Assembly (NCBI RefSeq): GCF_000238595.1
Contig: NZ_AGTS01000100.1
Location: 62,001 to 126,000 of the forward strand
Length of the DNA: 64,000 nucleotides
DNA from: Acidovorax sp. NO-1
GTDB taxonomy: Bacteria; Pseudomonadota; Gammaproteobacteria; Burkholderiales; Burkholderiaceae_C
Direction: 5' to 3'
This document shows positions 48,239 to 59,916 of this stretch, one piece after another (positions within the stretch are counted from its first letter, which is position 1; every line of letters begins with the position of its first letter). A program made the translations under genes and the position numbers. The notes beneath the pieces were generated by a model. The model was not told the origin of the DNA. It was given only the letters and a program-made list of their open reading frames with translations, and did no database searches.

Positions 48239-48832
48239 CTACTTGAGAGGCTCCAGCACGCTCACAGGGGGGTTCTTCTTGATGGCTTCGGCCACGATGA
48301 TCTGCTCAGGGCTCATGCACTCATCGGCCAGGCGCTGGCCAAGTTTCTGGTTCATGAGCATGGATTTGTTGGCAATCTGAAGCCACACCGCTCCGCCCTT
48401 TTTGTCCTCCAGGCGCACCGTCCCCGTGGTGGTAGCCACAGGCGCCATGAAGTACTTGAAGCCCTTGCCTTCGATGTGAAAGTGCCCCGGGCTCGCGGGC
48501 TCGGGCGACACGGTGACGAACGCACCCAGCTCACAGGGGATGCGGCCGACATGCACCCGCTCTGCAATGGCGAGTTCGTCAGGAGACAAGGCTGCTTCGG
48601 CCGCGATGATGCCGGTAGCCACCTGGTTGGCCGCGCTCTTGAGCTGCGTGCGGCTGCTGGTGCCCTCGGATTTGGCCACCGCGGACTTCTTGGCGGCGGG
48701 CGCCTTTTCCGCAGTCTTGGCGGGCTTGGCAGCCGGCTTGGCCGAAGCCTTGACCTCGGGCTTGGCGGGAGTTTGCGCCACGGCAAGCGCCGGAACGAGC
48801 AGCATCAATGCGGAAGCAATGAAGGATTTCAT
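48239..48832 (-). CDS. Exported protein of unknown function
   Basis: A 197-residue protein with a signal peptide ([20 protein letters not shown], likely cut after AVA). A Lys/Ala/Pro low-complexity stretch follows (residues about 22-58, [18 protein letters not shown]). The C-terminal 135 residues are structured: [40 protein letters not shown] and [19 protein letters not shown]. There are two cysteines that could pair. I do not recognise the family. It sits between acnB and the CoA ester lyase gene on the same strand. Coding looks real from composition and the signal peptide. Confidence 0.78.
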   Translation of the reverse strand: MKSFIASALMLLVPALAVAQTPAKPEVKASAKPAAKPAKTAEKAPAAKKSAVAKSEGTSSRTQLKSAANQVATGIIAAEAALSPDELAIAERVHVGRIPCELGAFVTVSPEPASPGHFHIEGKGFKYFMAPVATTTGTVRLEDKKGGAVWLQIANKSMLMNQKLGQRLADECMSPEQIIVAEAIKKNPPVSVLEPLK

Positions 48833-48863
48833 GGGTGGTCCTGCGAGAAGGATTCAGGAGTGT

Positions 48864-49934
48864 TCACGATGGAACGGAGGCCGGATCGCCAAACCAATGG
48901 CGCACGGAATCGGGAAGTGCACGCCCGGTGCTGTGGGCGCGCTCAAGCAACTGCCAGTAAAAACGGTAGCTCGCACGGTCGTGCAACACACCCTCAAAAC
49001 TGATCGGAGCCCAATCAGAATCTGCGGCGGCAGCTATTATTTTTGAAGCAACCTCAATGTCATCCTGCGCAGGTGCAAATGCCTGCAGGATGGGCCGGAT
49101 CTGGGCCGGATGGATGCTCCACATGCGGGTGTAACCCAGCTCGCGCGCAGCTTGGCTGGCGGCGCGGTGCAAGGCCGACGTATCGGAAAACTCGGTGACA
49201 ACGCAATGCGACGGCACCTTGCCATGGGCATGGCAGGCAGCGGCGATTTCCAGCTTGGCACGCACCACCAGGGGGTGCGAAAACTGTCCGGTTGAGCTCA
49301 TGCCCTGTGCCGGTATCGCGCCAGCATGGGCCGACACAAAATCCATGAGCCCAAAGCTCAGGCTCTGCACGCGGGGGTGCGCGGCGATCTCGAACGCTCT
49401 GTGCACTGCGGCCGGAGATTCGATGAGGGCATGGATCGGCACCAAAGCCGGAGAGGCCTGTTCCAGCGCGCGCTCCGCCTTGAGCACATCGTCCACAGAT
49501 TCCACCTTGGGCAGCATGATGTGGCTGAGCCGGTGGCCCGCCTCGCCCGCGATCGTGGCGACGTCATTGGCAAACGCCGGATGGTCCACCGCGTGGACCC
49601 GGGCCGCTACGCGCGCACCTGGCGCAGCGCCGCCGGCCAGGCTGGCAACCAGCCGGGCATGGTCAGCTTCGAGGCCGACGGGGGCGCCATCTTCACAGTC
49701 GAGGGTGACATCAAAGACGCAGGTACCGAACTCCTGCATCATTTCCGCCTGCAGCTGCAGGCTCTTGCGCATGCGCGCTTCGACGCCGCTGTAGTGGTCG
49801 CAGACCGGCAGGAAACCCGTCTGCGCCTGGGCGCCCAGCAACACATCGCGTGGATGGATTGGCGCAGCGCCCTGCCCCTGTGCGGGGACCCGGGCGGCCC
49901 GATCAGGGCCCGATGCCTGTGGCGTCGGCTGCAT
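48864..49934 (-). CDS. HpcH/HpaI aldolase-family CoA ester lyase (CitE-like)
   Basis: A 356-residue protein of the citrate-lyase-beta/malyl-CoA-lyase-like family, a TIM barrel that cleaves or forms acyl-CoA esters with Mg. Visible are [20 protein letters not shown] (metal acid region), [38 protein letters not shown], and [14 protein letters not shown]. It lies 14 bases downstream of mdh, so it is probably co-transcribed with it. A half copy of the family repeat (49029-49048) encodes IIAAAA. Candidate substrates are malyl-CoA or citramalyl-CoA; the true one is not shown. Confidence 0.88.
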   Translation of the reverse strand: MQPTPQASGPDRAARVPAQGQGAAPIHPRDVLLGAQAQTGFLPVCDHYSGVEARMRKSLQLQAEMMQEFGTCVFDVTLDCEDGAPVGLEADHARLVASLAGGAAPGARVAARVHAVDHPAFANDVATIAGEAGHRLSHIMLPKVESVDDVLKAERALEQASPALVPIHALIESPAAVHRAFEIAAHPRVQSLSFGLMDFVSAHAGAIPAQGMSSTGQFSHPLVVRAKLEIAAACHAHGKVPSHCVVTEFSDTSALHRAASQAARELGYTRMWSIHPAQIRPILQAFAPAQDDIEVASKIIAAAADSDWAPISFEGVLHDRASYRFYWQLLERAHSTGRALPDSVRHWFGDPASVPS

Positions 49935-49948
49935 GGCGCTTACCTGGT

Positions 49949-50935
49949 TTACAGCAGGTGCTTCACGCCGTCTTGCTCGCCTTGCAGCTCAGCCAGCGTG
50001 GTGTTGATGCGCTCTTGCGAGAACGTGTCGATCTCCAGACCTTCCACCACTTTGTATTCGCCGTTTTCGCAGGTGACGGGGAAGCCGAACATGGTGTCCT
50101 TGGGAATGCCGTACTGGCCATCCGAGGGCACGCCCATGGTGACCCACTTGCCGTTGGTACCCAGGGCCCAGTCGCGCATGTGGTCAATGGCGGCATTGGC
50201 CGCGGAGGCTGCCGACGACAGGCCGCGGGCTTCGATGATGGCCGCGCCGCGCTTGCCCACGGTGGGCAGGAAGGTGTTGGCGTTCCATTCCTGGTCGTTG
50301 ATCATCTTGGCGACGCTCTCACCGTTGATGGTGGCGAAGCGGTAGTCGGCATACATCGTGGGCGAGTGGTTGCCCCAGACGGTCAGCTTCTCGATGTCGG
50401 CCACGGCCTTGCCGGTCTTGGCAGCGATCTGGCTCGCGGCGCGGTTGTGGTCCAGGCGCAGCATGGCGGTGAAGTTCTTGCGGGGCAGATCTGGAGCCGA
50501 CTTCATGGCGATGTAGGCGTTGGTGTTGGCAGGGTTGCCCACCACCAGCACCTTCACGTTGCGCGAAGCCACGGCGTTCAGGGCCTTGCCCTGTGCCGTG
50601 AAGATGGCGCCGTTGACGGCCAGCAGCTCGGCACGCTCCATGCCGGGGCCACGGGGGCGCGAACCGACCAGCAACGCGTAGTCGGCATCCTTGAAGGCGG
50701 TCATGGGGTCGCTGTGGGCTTCCATGCCCACCAGCAGGGGGAATGCGCAGTCATCGAGCTCCATCATCACGCCCTTGAGCGCCTTCTGGGGGCCTTCCAC
50801 GGGCACTTCGAGCAGCTGGAGGATGACGGGCTGGTCCTTGCCCAGCATTTCGCCGGAGGCAATACGGAACAGCAGGGCGTAACCAATTTGGCCAGCGGCG
50901 CCGGTGACGGCCACGCGAACAGGCTTCTTGCTCAT
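49949..50935 (-). CDS. mdh: Malate dehydrogenase
   Basis: A 328-residue NAD-dependent malate dehydrogenase of the large, LDH-unlike type common in betaproteobacteria. The Rossmann start is [20 protein letters not shown]. The substrate Arg pair lies in [18 protein letters not shown], with [16 protein letters not shown], and the catalytic His in [15 protein letters not shown]. The start at 50935 fits the family; the frame is open 42 codons upstream. It is divergent from the GntR regulator and is followed by a CoA ester lyase. It converts malate and oxaloacetate in the TCA cycle. Confidence 0.97.
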   Translation of the reverse strand: MSKKPVRVAVTGAAGQIGYALLFRIASGEMLGKDQPVILQLLEVPVEGPQKALKGVMMELDDCAFPLLVGMEAHSDPMTAFKDADYALLVGSRPRGPGMERAELLAVNGAIFTAQGKALNAVASRNVKVLVVGNPANTNAYIAMKSAPDLPRKNFTAMLRLDHNRAASQIAAKTGKAVADIEKLTVWGNHSPTMYADYRFATINGESVAKMINDQEWNANTFLPTVGKRGAAIIEARGLSSAASAANAAIDHMRDWALGTNGKWVTMGVPSDGQYGIPKDTMFGFPVTCENGEYKVVEGLEIDTFSQERINTTLAELQGEQDGVKHLL

Positions 50936-51072
50936 GGTGAAAAACTCCAGGAAGTGAAAAACAGAAACGGTGATGAAAGCCAAGCACCTGCGTCTGTTAC
51001 CAGCAGCCCGTGCCCCGCAAAACAGCCTTGGATTGTACTGCTGATCGGCGCGTCGGGTCAATTTGTCTTATG

Positions 51073-51084
51073 TCTTATATAAGA
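51073..51084. promoter_or_regulatory. Palindrome between mdh and gntR, candidate GntR operator
   Basis: A perfect 12-base palindrome TCTTATATAAGA lies in the 213-base gap between the divergent mdh and gntR starts, flanked by a GTCTTAT direct repeat just upstream. GntR regulators often bind AT-rich palindromes at their own promoters. Position makes it a good autoregulatory and mdh operator, but binding is not shown. Confidence 0.5.
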
Positions 51085-51148
51085 TATGATTGATACCCGC
51101 TGATACCCCCGCCACGCACCCACCAGGCGTCCACTGCATTCTCCTGCC

Positions 51149-51937
51149 ATGTCATCCCTTCCGTACGCCGCTGACCCCACCGGCACGCCATCCGGCGTCG
51201 CTGGCAATGCCACGCCGGCATTCAGTCCGCTGTACCAGCAGATCAAGGGACTCATCCTCCAGAGCCTGCAGCAGGGCGAATGGAAGCCCGGCGAGGCCAT
51301 TCCCAGCGAGATGGAGCTTGCCGCGCGGTTTCGCGTGAGCCAGGGCACGGTGCGCAAGGCCATTGACGAGCTGGCGGCCGAAAACCTTGTCATGCGCCGC
51401 CAGGGCAAGGGCACATTTGTCGCCACCCATGCGGAACAACATGTTCAATACCGCTTTTTGAAGCTGCTTCCCGATACGGGCGATGCGCGGGTGGAAGGGC
51501 CGGCCCAGCGCACGGTGATCGACTGCCGCCGCGTCCGTGCGAGCGCGGATGTGGCCCGCGCACTGGCCTTGCGCAGCGGAGACGCCGTGATGCAGGCCAG
51601 GCGCATTCTTTCTTTTGCAGGTGTCCCGACCATCCTGGAAGATATCTGGCTCCCCGGGCAAGCTTTCAAAGGGCTGACGGCAGACCAGCTCGCCAACTAC
51701 CAGGGGCCGACCTACGCCATGTTCGAACTGGATTTTGGCGTGCGCATGGTGCGCGCCCAAGAGAAAATCCGGGCCGTACTCCCCGACGCTGAGCAGGCGC
51801 AACTGCTGCAGATCACCGTGAACACCCCCCTTTTGAGCGTCGAACGTATTGCCTACACCTACAACGATGTTCCGATGGAGTTACGGCGCGGGCTTTATCT
51901 CACCGATACCCACCATTACCGCAACGAACTGAGCTGA
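51149..51937 (+). CDS. GntR-family transcriptional regulator (HutC subfamily)
   Basis: A 262-residue regulator. After a 25-residue variable tail the GntR winged helix spans about residues 27-92: PLYQQIKGLILQSLQQGEWK, then GEAIPSEMELAARFRVSQGT and VRKAIDELAAENLVMRRQGK. A UTRA effector domain follows (residues about 110-255). The gene is between mdh and sdhC, in the centre of the TCA block, and has a palindrome upstream. It may therefore coordinate mdh and sdh expression; the ligand could be a carboxylate. That link is inference from position only. Confidence 0.92.
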   Translation: MSSLPYAADPTGTPSGVAGNATPAFSPLYQQIKGLILQSLQQGEWKPGEAIPSEMELAARFRVSQGTVRKAIDELAAENLVMRRQGKGTFVATHAEQHVQYRFLKLLPDTGDARVEGPAQRTVIDCRRVRASADVARALALRSGDAVMQARRILSFAGVPTILEDIWLPGQAFKGLTADQLANYQGPTYAMFELDFGVRMVRAQEKIRAVLPDAEQAQLLQITVNTPLLSVERIAYTYNDVPMELRRGLYLTDTHHYRNELS

Positions 51938-52008
51938 CACCGGGCTGGCACCTGACTGCAAACGTCAATAATTCGGGTCTGGTCAAAACCCTTATTGTTG
52001 CGTTGCAA

Positions 52009-52014
52009 TAGAAT
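52009..52014 (+). promoter_or_regulatory. Candidate -10 for sdhC
   Basis: TAGAAT lies about 58 bases before the sdhC ATG, beside an imperfect ATTG...CAAT dyad. No -35 at 17 bases is convincing. This supports separate transcription of the sdh operon from gntR. Confidence 0.35.
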
Positions 52015-52071
52015 TTTGCGTTCTTTGCATCTTCAAATTACAAAGCAGTTACATCCACGAAAGCACACAAC

Positions 52072-52506
52072 ATGACAGAACTCGCCAAAAAACGGCCTGA
52101 ATTCCGCAACATCAATGCCTTCAAGGACCTGACGACCTACCGCATGACACCCGCAGCGTGGGTGTCCATCCTGCACCGGGGCAGCGGGCTGATCATGTTC
52201 CTGCTGCTGCCTTTCATCATCTGGATGTTCGACACCTCGGTGTCCTCCGAATACTCTTTCGCACGGTTCTCTGCAGCCTTCAGCACCGGTATCGGCTTTG
52301 TTCCGGGCTGGTTCGTGAAGCTGGTGGCACTGGCGCTGATCTGGTCGTACCTGCACCACTTCACGGCCGGGCTGCGCCACCTGTGGATGGATGTGAGCCA
52401 CAGCGCCGTGAACAAGGAATTCGGCAAGACGTCGGCCCTGGTGGTGCTCGCCATCAGCATCGGCCTGACCCTGGTGCTGGGTGCCAAGCTCTTCGGCCTG
52501 TACTGA
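52072..52506 (+). CDS. sdhC: Succinate dehydrogenase cytochrome b556 subunit
   Basis: A 144-residue membrane anchor of complex II with three helices (about residues 35-52, 80-100 and 120-142). The family signature is SILHRGSGLIMF and the heme-ligand region YLHHFTAGLRHLWMD. It holds quinone and heme b with SdhD. The sdhC start is the first of the operon sdhCDAB-sdhE-gltA. The 3' gap to sdhD is 64 bases. Confidence 0.94.
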   Translation: MTELAKKRPEFRNINAFKDLTTYRMTPAAWVSILHRGSGLIMFLLLPFIIWMFDTSVSSEYSFARFSAAFSTGIGFVPGWFVKLVALALIWSYLHHFTAGLRHLWMDVSHSAVNKEFGKTSALVVLAISIGLTLVLGAKLFGLY

Positions 52507-52570
52507 TCAACCGCATTTTTGCAGACACGGCCGAGCCGTGACCGCCCACAAAAATCGAGAGGAATTTCCC

Positions 52571-52936
52571 ATGTCCGTCAATTACGGTTCCAAGCGCGTC
52601 GTCGTCGGCGCCCACTATGGCCTGCGCGACTGGCTCAGCCAGCGCGTCACGGCAGTGCTGATGGCGCTGTTCACCCTGGCCCTGCTGGCCCAGGTCATCT
52701 TTTCCAAAGGCCCCATCGGCTACGACAAATGGGCGGGCATCTTCTCGGCCCAGTGGATGAAGGTGCTGACCTTCTCCGTGATCGTCGCGATCGCCTGGCA
52801 CGCGTGGGTCGGCCTGCGCGAAGTCCTGATGGACTACATCAAGCCCGTGGGCCTGCGCCTGGCACTGCAAGTGTTCGCCATTGTCTGGCTGGTCAGCTGC
52901 GCTGGCTGGGGCATCCAGGTTCTGTGGCGTCTCTGA
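52571..52936 (+). CDS. sdhD: Succinate dehydrogenase membrane anchor subunit
   Basis: A 121-residue second anchor with three helices. It begins NYGSKRVVVGAHYGLRDWLS, followed by QRVTAVLMALFTLALLAQV, and has a heme/quinone-region IAWHAWVGLREVLMDYIKP. The start at 52571 is preceded by GAGAGGAAT and removes 30 unsupported upstream residues. It lies between sdhC and sdhA. Confidence 0.93.
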   Translation: MSVNYGSKRVVVGAHYGLRDWLSQRVTAVLMALFTLALLAQVIFSKGPIGYDKWAGIFSAQWMKVLTFSVIVAIAWHAWVGLREVLMDYIKPVGLRLALQVFAIVWLVSCAGWGIQVLWRL

Positions 52937-52958
52937 TTCCCGCGATTGAAGGTACACA

Positions 52959-54767
52959 ATGAGCTACACACAAGCCAACATCACCAAGCGCAAGTTTGAC
53001 GTCATCATTATCGGAGCCGGTGGCTCCGGCATGCGGGCATCCCTGCAACTGGCCCGCGCGGGCCTGAACGTTGCGGTCCTCTCCAAGGTATTCCCCACCC
53101 GTTCGCACACCGTGGCGGCCCAGGGCGGCATCGGCGCGTCGCTGGGCAACATGTCCGAGGACAACTGGCACTACCACTTCTACGACACCATCAAGGGTTC
53201 CGACTGGCTCGGCGACCAAGATGCCATCGAGTTCATGTGCCGCGAAGCCCCCAAGGTCGTGTACGACCTGGAGCACATGGGCATGCCGTTTGACCGCAAC
53301 ACCGACGGCACGATCTACCAGCGCCCCTTCGGCGGCCATACCGCCAACTATGGCGAAAAGCCCGTGCAACGCGCTTGCGCTGCAGCCGACCGTACGGGCC
53401 ACGCCATGCTGCACACGCTGTACCAGCAAAACGTCAAGGCCCGCACCAACTTCTTTGTGGAGTGGATGGCCCTGGACCTGATCCGCGACGCCGACGGCGA
53501 CGTGGTGGGTGTGACGGCGCTGGAGATGGAAACCGGCGACCTGCACATCCTGGAAGCCAAGACCACGCTGCTGGCCACCGGTGGCGCAGGCCGCATCTTT
53601 GCCGCATCGACCAACGCCTTCATCAACACCGGTGACGGTCTGGGCATGGCCGCGCGCGCTGGCATTCCGCTGGAAGACATGGAGTTCTGGCAGTTCCACC
53701 CCACCGGCGTGGCCGGCGCGGGCGTGCTGCTGACCGAAGGCTGCCGTGGTGAAGGCGCCATCCTGCTCAACAGCAATGGTGAGCGCTTCATGGAGCGCTA
53801 TGCGCCCACCCTGAAGGACCTGGCACCGCGCGACTTCGTGTCCCGCTCGATGGACCAGGAAATCAAGGAAGGCCGTGGCTGTGGTCCCAACAAGGACTAC
53901 GTGCTGCTCAAGCTGGACCACCTGGGCGCAGAAACCATCCACAAGCGCCTGCCTTCGGTGTATGAAATCGGCGTCAACTTCGCCAACGTGGACATCACCA
54001 AAGAGCCGATCCCCGTGGTGCCCACCATCCACTACCAGATGGGTGGCATCCCCACCAACATCAATGGCCAGGTCGTGGTGCAGCAAGGCGGCAACGACAA
54101 CCTCGTGGTCAACGGCCTTTATGCAGTGGGCGAATGCTCTTGCGTATCGGTGCACGGCGCCAACCGCCTGGGCACCAACTCGCTGCTGGACCTGCTGGTG
54201 TTCGGCCGCGCTGCTGGCAACCACATCGTCGAGTTCAACGACAAGAACAAGAACCACAAGCCCCTGCCCAAGGATGCGGCCGACCGCACCCTGGAACGCC
54301 TCAACCGCCTGCAAGGCGCCAGCAGCGGCGAATACGCCCAGGACGTGGCCAACGACATCCGCGCCAGCATGCAACTGCATGCCGGTGTGTTCCGCACGCA
54401 GGCGAGCATGGACGAAGGCGTCAAGAAGATTGCCGAGCTGCGCAACCGCGTGAACAGCGTGGGCCTGAAGGACCACTCCAAGGTGTTCAACACCGCCCGC
54501 ATCGAAGCACTGGAAGTCGAGAACCTGATCGAAGCTGCGCAAGCCACCATGGTGTCTGCCGCCGCCCGCAAGGAATGCCGCGGCGCCCACACCGTGAGCG
54601 ACTACGAGCGCCCCGCAGACGACCCGGTGGCACCACTGGGCCGCGACGATGCCAACTGGATGAAGCACACCCTGTGGCACAGCGAGAGCAACAGCCTGAC
54701 CTACAAGCCCGTCAAACTCAAACCCCTGACCGTGGACTCAGTTCCGCCCAAGGTTCGCACGTTCTAA
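52959..54767 (+). CDS. sdhA: Succinate dehydrogenase flavoprotein subunit
   Basis: A 602-residue flavoprotein that oxidises succinate to fumarate. The FAD-binding start is DVIIIGAGGSGMRASLQLAR, the covalent FAD histidine lies in TRSHTVAAQGGIGASLG, and the active-site region has GEGAILLNSNGERFMERY and HGANRLGTNSLLDLLVF. Length and start are typical. SdhE encoded downstream attaches the FAD. The gap to sdhB is 21 bases. Confidence 0.98.
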   Translation: MSYTQANITKRKFDVIIIGAGGSGMRASLQLARAGLNVAVLSKVFPTRSHTVAAQGGIGASLGNMSEDNWHYHFYDTIKGSDWLGDQDAIEFMCREAPKVVYDLEHMGMPFDRNTDGTIYQRPFGGHTANYGEKPVQRACAAADRTGHAMLHTLYQQNVKARTNFFVEWMALDLIRDADGDVVGVTALEMETGDLHILEAKTTLLATGGAGRIFAASTNAFINTGDGLGMAARAGIPLEDMEFWQFHPTGVAGAGVLLTEGCRGEGAILLNSNGERFMERYAPTLKDLAPRDFVSRSMDQEIKEGRGCGPNKDYVLLKLDHLGAETIHKRLPSVYEIGVNFANVDITKEPIPVVPTIHYQMGGIPTNINGQVVVQQGGNDNLVVNGLYAVGECSCVSVHGANRLGTNSLLDLLVFGRAAGNHIVEFNDKNKNHKPLPKDAADRTLERLNRLQGASSGEYAQDVANDIRASMQLHAGVFRTQASMDEGVKKIAELRNRVNSVGLKDHSKVFNTARIEALEVENLIEAAQATMVSAAARKECRGAHTVSDYERPADDPVAPLGRDDANWMKHTLWHSESNSLTYKPVKLKPLTVDSVPPKVRTF

Positions 54768-54788
54768 ACGGATACAGGAGCACCCACC

Positions 54789-55493
54789 ATGGCAAAACGC
54801 ACCTTCCAAATCTACCGCTACGATCCTGACAAGGACGCCAAGCCCTACATGCAGACCGTCGAAGTGGAACTCGACGGCAGCGAACGCATGCTGCTGGACG
54901 CCCTGATGAAGCTCAAGGCGCAAGACCCCACCCTGTCGTTCCGTCGCTCCTGCCGCGAAGGTGTCTGTGGCTCGGATGCCATGAACATCAACGGCAAGAA
55001 TGGCCTGGCCTGCCTGACCAACATGAACACGCTGCCCGGCACCGTGGTCCTGAAGCCCCTGCCCGGCCTGCCAGTCATCCGCGACCTGATCGTGGACATG
55101 ACGCAGTTCTTCAAGCAGTACAACTCCATCAAGCCGTACCTCATCAACGACAACGTACCGCCCGAAACCGAGCGCCTGCAGTCGCCCGAGGAGCGCGAAG
55201 AGCTCAACGGCCTGTACGAGTGCATTCTGTGCGCCAGCTGCTCCACCAGCTGCCCCAGCTTCTGGTGGAACCCCGACAAGTTCGTGGGCCCCGCCGGTCT
55301 GCTGCAGGCCTACCGCTTCATCGCCGACAGCCGCGACGAAGCCACCACGGAGCGCCTCGATAACCTGGAAGACCCGTACCGCCTGTTCCGCTGCCACACC
55401 ATCATGAACTGCGTGGACGTGTGCCCCAAGGGCCTGAACCCCACCCGGGCGATTGGCAAGATCAAGGAACTGATGGTGCGTCGCGCCATCTGA
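54789..55493 (+). CDS. sdhB: Succinate dehydrogenase iron-sulfur subunit
   Basis: A 234-residue subunit carrying three clusters. The [2Fe-2S] site is [10 protein letters not shown] (Cys55, Cys60, with Asp63) and Cys75 in NGLACL. The two other cluster motifs are [17 protein letters not shown] and [17 protein letters not shown]. Electrons pass from SdhA to quinone. The start follows GGAGCACCACC. It is 18 bases before sdhE. Confidence 0.97.
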   Translation: MAKRTFQIYRYDPDKDAKPYMQTVEVELDGSERMLLDALMKLKAQDPTLSFRRSCREGVCGSDAMNINGKNGLACLTNMNTLPGTVVLKPLPGLPVIRDLIVDMTQFFKQYNSIKPYLINDNVPPETERLQSPEEREELNGLYECILCASCSTSCPSFWWNPDKFVGPAGLLQAYRFIADSRDEATTERLDNLEDPYRLFRCHTIMNCVDVCPKGLNPTRAIGKIKELMVRRAI

Positions 55494-55511
55494 CCGCGGA
55501 CCACGACCGTC

Positions 55512-55832
55512 ATGGGTGCCACCGTCACCACCGCCCCCTCGGCAGCCTCGCCGCTGCTGACGGAACGCGAACTCAGCAAGCTGCACTGGCGTTGCCGGCG
55601 TGGTTTGCTGGAAAACGATCTGTTCATCGAACAGTTCTTTGCACGTTTCGAGCCCGAACTGAACCAGCGCCACGCCCAGGGCCTTGCCGCCCTGATGGAC
55701 CTTGCGGACAACGACCTCCTGGACTTGCTGCTGTGCCGCAAGGAACCCGACGAGGCGCTGGACGCGCCCGAGGTGCATGAAGTGCTGGGCATGCTGCGGC
55801 GAAGCGGCGGCACCCCCGTGCTGGCGGCCTGA
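55512..55832 (+). CDS. sdhE: Succinate dehydrogenase assembly factor SdhE
   Basis: A 106-residue SdhE (DUF339/YgfY family), needed for covalent FAD attachment to SdhA. The conserved motif reads RRGLLENDLFIEQFF, where the RGxxE core is intact. It then continues LMDLADNDLLDLLLCRKEPD. The N-terminal 18 residues are variable. It follows sdhB and precedes gltA, the usual place. Confidence 0.92.
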   Translation: MGATVTTAPSAASPLLTERELSKLHWRCRRGLLENDLFIEQFFARFEPELNQRHAQGLAALMDLADNDLLDLLLCRKEPDEALDAPEVHEVLGMLRRSGGTPVLAA

Positions 55833-55910
55833 CAAGCGGGTTCCCCCGCTCTGAAAAGCCCCCAGCCCCACCCGACCGGATGATCATCGGCAAACCTAAG
55901 GAAAGTAACA

Positions 55911-57221
<1,311 letters not shown>

Positions 57222-57259
57222 TCGGTACGGCGCCCCGCGCGCCGTCCACACCATCAAAG

Positions 57260-57288
57260 CCCGCAGGCAGTGCCTGCGGGTTTTTTTT
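57260..57288 (+). terminator. Intrinsic terminator of the sdh-gltA operon
   Basis: CCCGCAGGC pairs with GCCTGCGGG around an AGT loop, followed by eight Ts. It lies 38 bases after the gltA stop. Confidence 0.95.
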
Positions 57289-57388
57289 ATGGGCCATCGG
57301 CTGCGAGCTCGTACAAGCAACCGAATACTCTCCCTGAGTAACTGGCATTTTGATACCCCCAGCGCAAACAGAATAAGCGCTGGTCTTT

Positions 57389-57405
57389 TATACTGCCACC
57401 CAGTA
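57389..57405 (+). promoter_or_regulatory. frmR promoter -10 with overlapping inverted repeat
   Basis: TATACT at 57389-57394 is a -10-like box; overlapping it is the inverted repeat TACTG-CCACC-CAGTA at 57391-57405. CsoR/FrmR-type repressors bind such short dyads around a GC-rich centre at their own promoter. It lies 33 bases before the frmR ATG. Binding is inferred. Confidence 0.5.
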
Positions 57406-57437
57406 CACCCCAGTGAACGCCCAGCCACCACTTGCCC

Positions 57438-58867
<1,430 letters not shown>

Positions 58868-58882
58868 GCCGCAGTGAAGAGC

Positions 58883-58942
58883 GTTTGAGGCCAAATTGGC
58901 CTCCAGCGCTTATCCATCAAGCGCCAACAGCTACTATTTTCA
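58883..58942. repeat. Short palindromic intergenic repeat (copy 7)
   Basis: AGGCCAAATTGGCCT, then CCAGCGCTTATCCATCAAGC with GCC, then AGCTACTATTTTCAG. It fills the 85-base gap between frmA and fghA within one operon. Confidence 0.85.
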
Positions 58943-58952
58943 GAGCACCACC

Positions 58953-59825
58953 ATGACCATCTCCCTGGATCTGCTCAGCAGCCACACCTGCTTTGGCGGC
59001 GAGCAGCGCTTTTACCAGCACGCCTCGGCCGAGATCGGCCTGCCAATGAAGTTCTCGGTGTACCTGCCGCCCCAGGCCGCACAAGGCCCGGTGCCTGCGG
59101 TGCTGTACCTGGCGGGCCTGACCTGTAACGAAGAAACCTTCATGACCAAGGCCGGTGCCCAGCGCATGGCGGCCGAACTGGGCCTGGCCCTGGTTGCGCC
59201 CGACACCAGTCCGCGTGGCCCGCAGGTGGAGTCGCTGCCCGGCGCCACCGCCAGCTGGGACTTTGGCATTGGCGCAGGCTTTTACCTCGACGCCACGCAG
59301 GAGCCCTGGCGCACCCACTGGCGCATGGAGAGCTACATCGTGCGCGAGCTGCTGCCGCTGCTCGCACAGCACCTGCCCGTGGACGGCGAGCGCATCGGCA
59401 TCTTCGGCCACTCGATGGGCGGGCACGGCGCGCTCACGCTGGCCCTGCGCCACCCAGGGCAGTTCAAGACCGTGTCGGCCTTGGCCCCCATCTGCGCGCC
59501 CACCCAGTGCCCGTGGGGCGAGAAAGCCTTCACCAGCTACCTGGGCGCAGACCGCACCGCCTGGCAGGAGCATGACACCACCGTGCTCATGCAAAACCAG
59601 CCCATCGCGCCCTATCCCGCCGGCATCCTCATCGACCAGGGCATGAGCGACAAATTCCTGGCCGAGCAGCTGCACCCGCACCTGCTGGAAGAAGCCTGCG
59701 CCGCCATCGGCCAGCCACTCACCCTGCGCCGCCACGCGGGGTACGACCACGGCTACTACTTTGTGCAGACCTTCATGGCCGAGCACCTTCAGCACCACGC
59801 CCGGGGGCTTTTGCAGCAGCGCTGA
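58953..59825 (+). CDS. fghA: S-formylglutathione hydrolase
   Basis: A 290-residue esterase-D-type hydrolase releasing formate and glutathione, completing formaldehyde detoxification. The nucleophile elbow is IGIFGHSMGGHGALTL, the oxyanion region YLAGLTCNEETFMTKAGAQ, and the acid and His in LIDQGMSDKFLAEQL and GYDHGYYFVQTF. The start at 58953 fits the family; the upstream open frame lies in the repeat. It follows frmA. Confidence 0.95.
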   Translation: MTISLDLLSSHTCFGGEQRFYQHASAEIGLPMKFSVYLPPQAAQGPVPAVLYLAGLTCNEETFMTKAGAQRMAAELGLALVAPDTSPRGPQVESLPGATASWDFGIGAGFYLDATQEPWRTHWRMESYIVRELLPLLAQHLPVDGERIGIFGHSMGGHGALTLALRHPGQFKTVSALAPICAPTQCPWGEKAFTSYLGADRTAWQEHDTTVLMQNQPIAPYPAGILIDQGMSDKFLAEQLHPHLLEEACAAIGQPLTLRRHAGYDHGYYFVQTFMAEHLQHHARGLLQQR

Positions 59826-59916
59826 TGTACGCCGGATGCCCGCCACCGGGCAGGCCCGTGAAGCGTGGAGCGGGGTGTTAATGCAGGCTTAAGTCTGGGC
59901 CGCCACAGTGCGGTCC

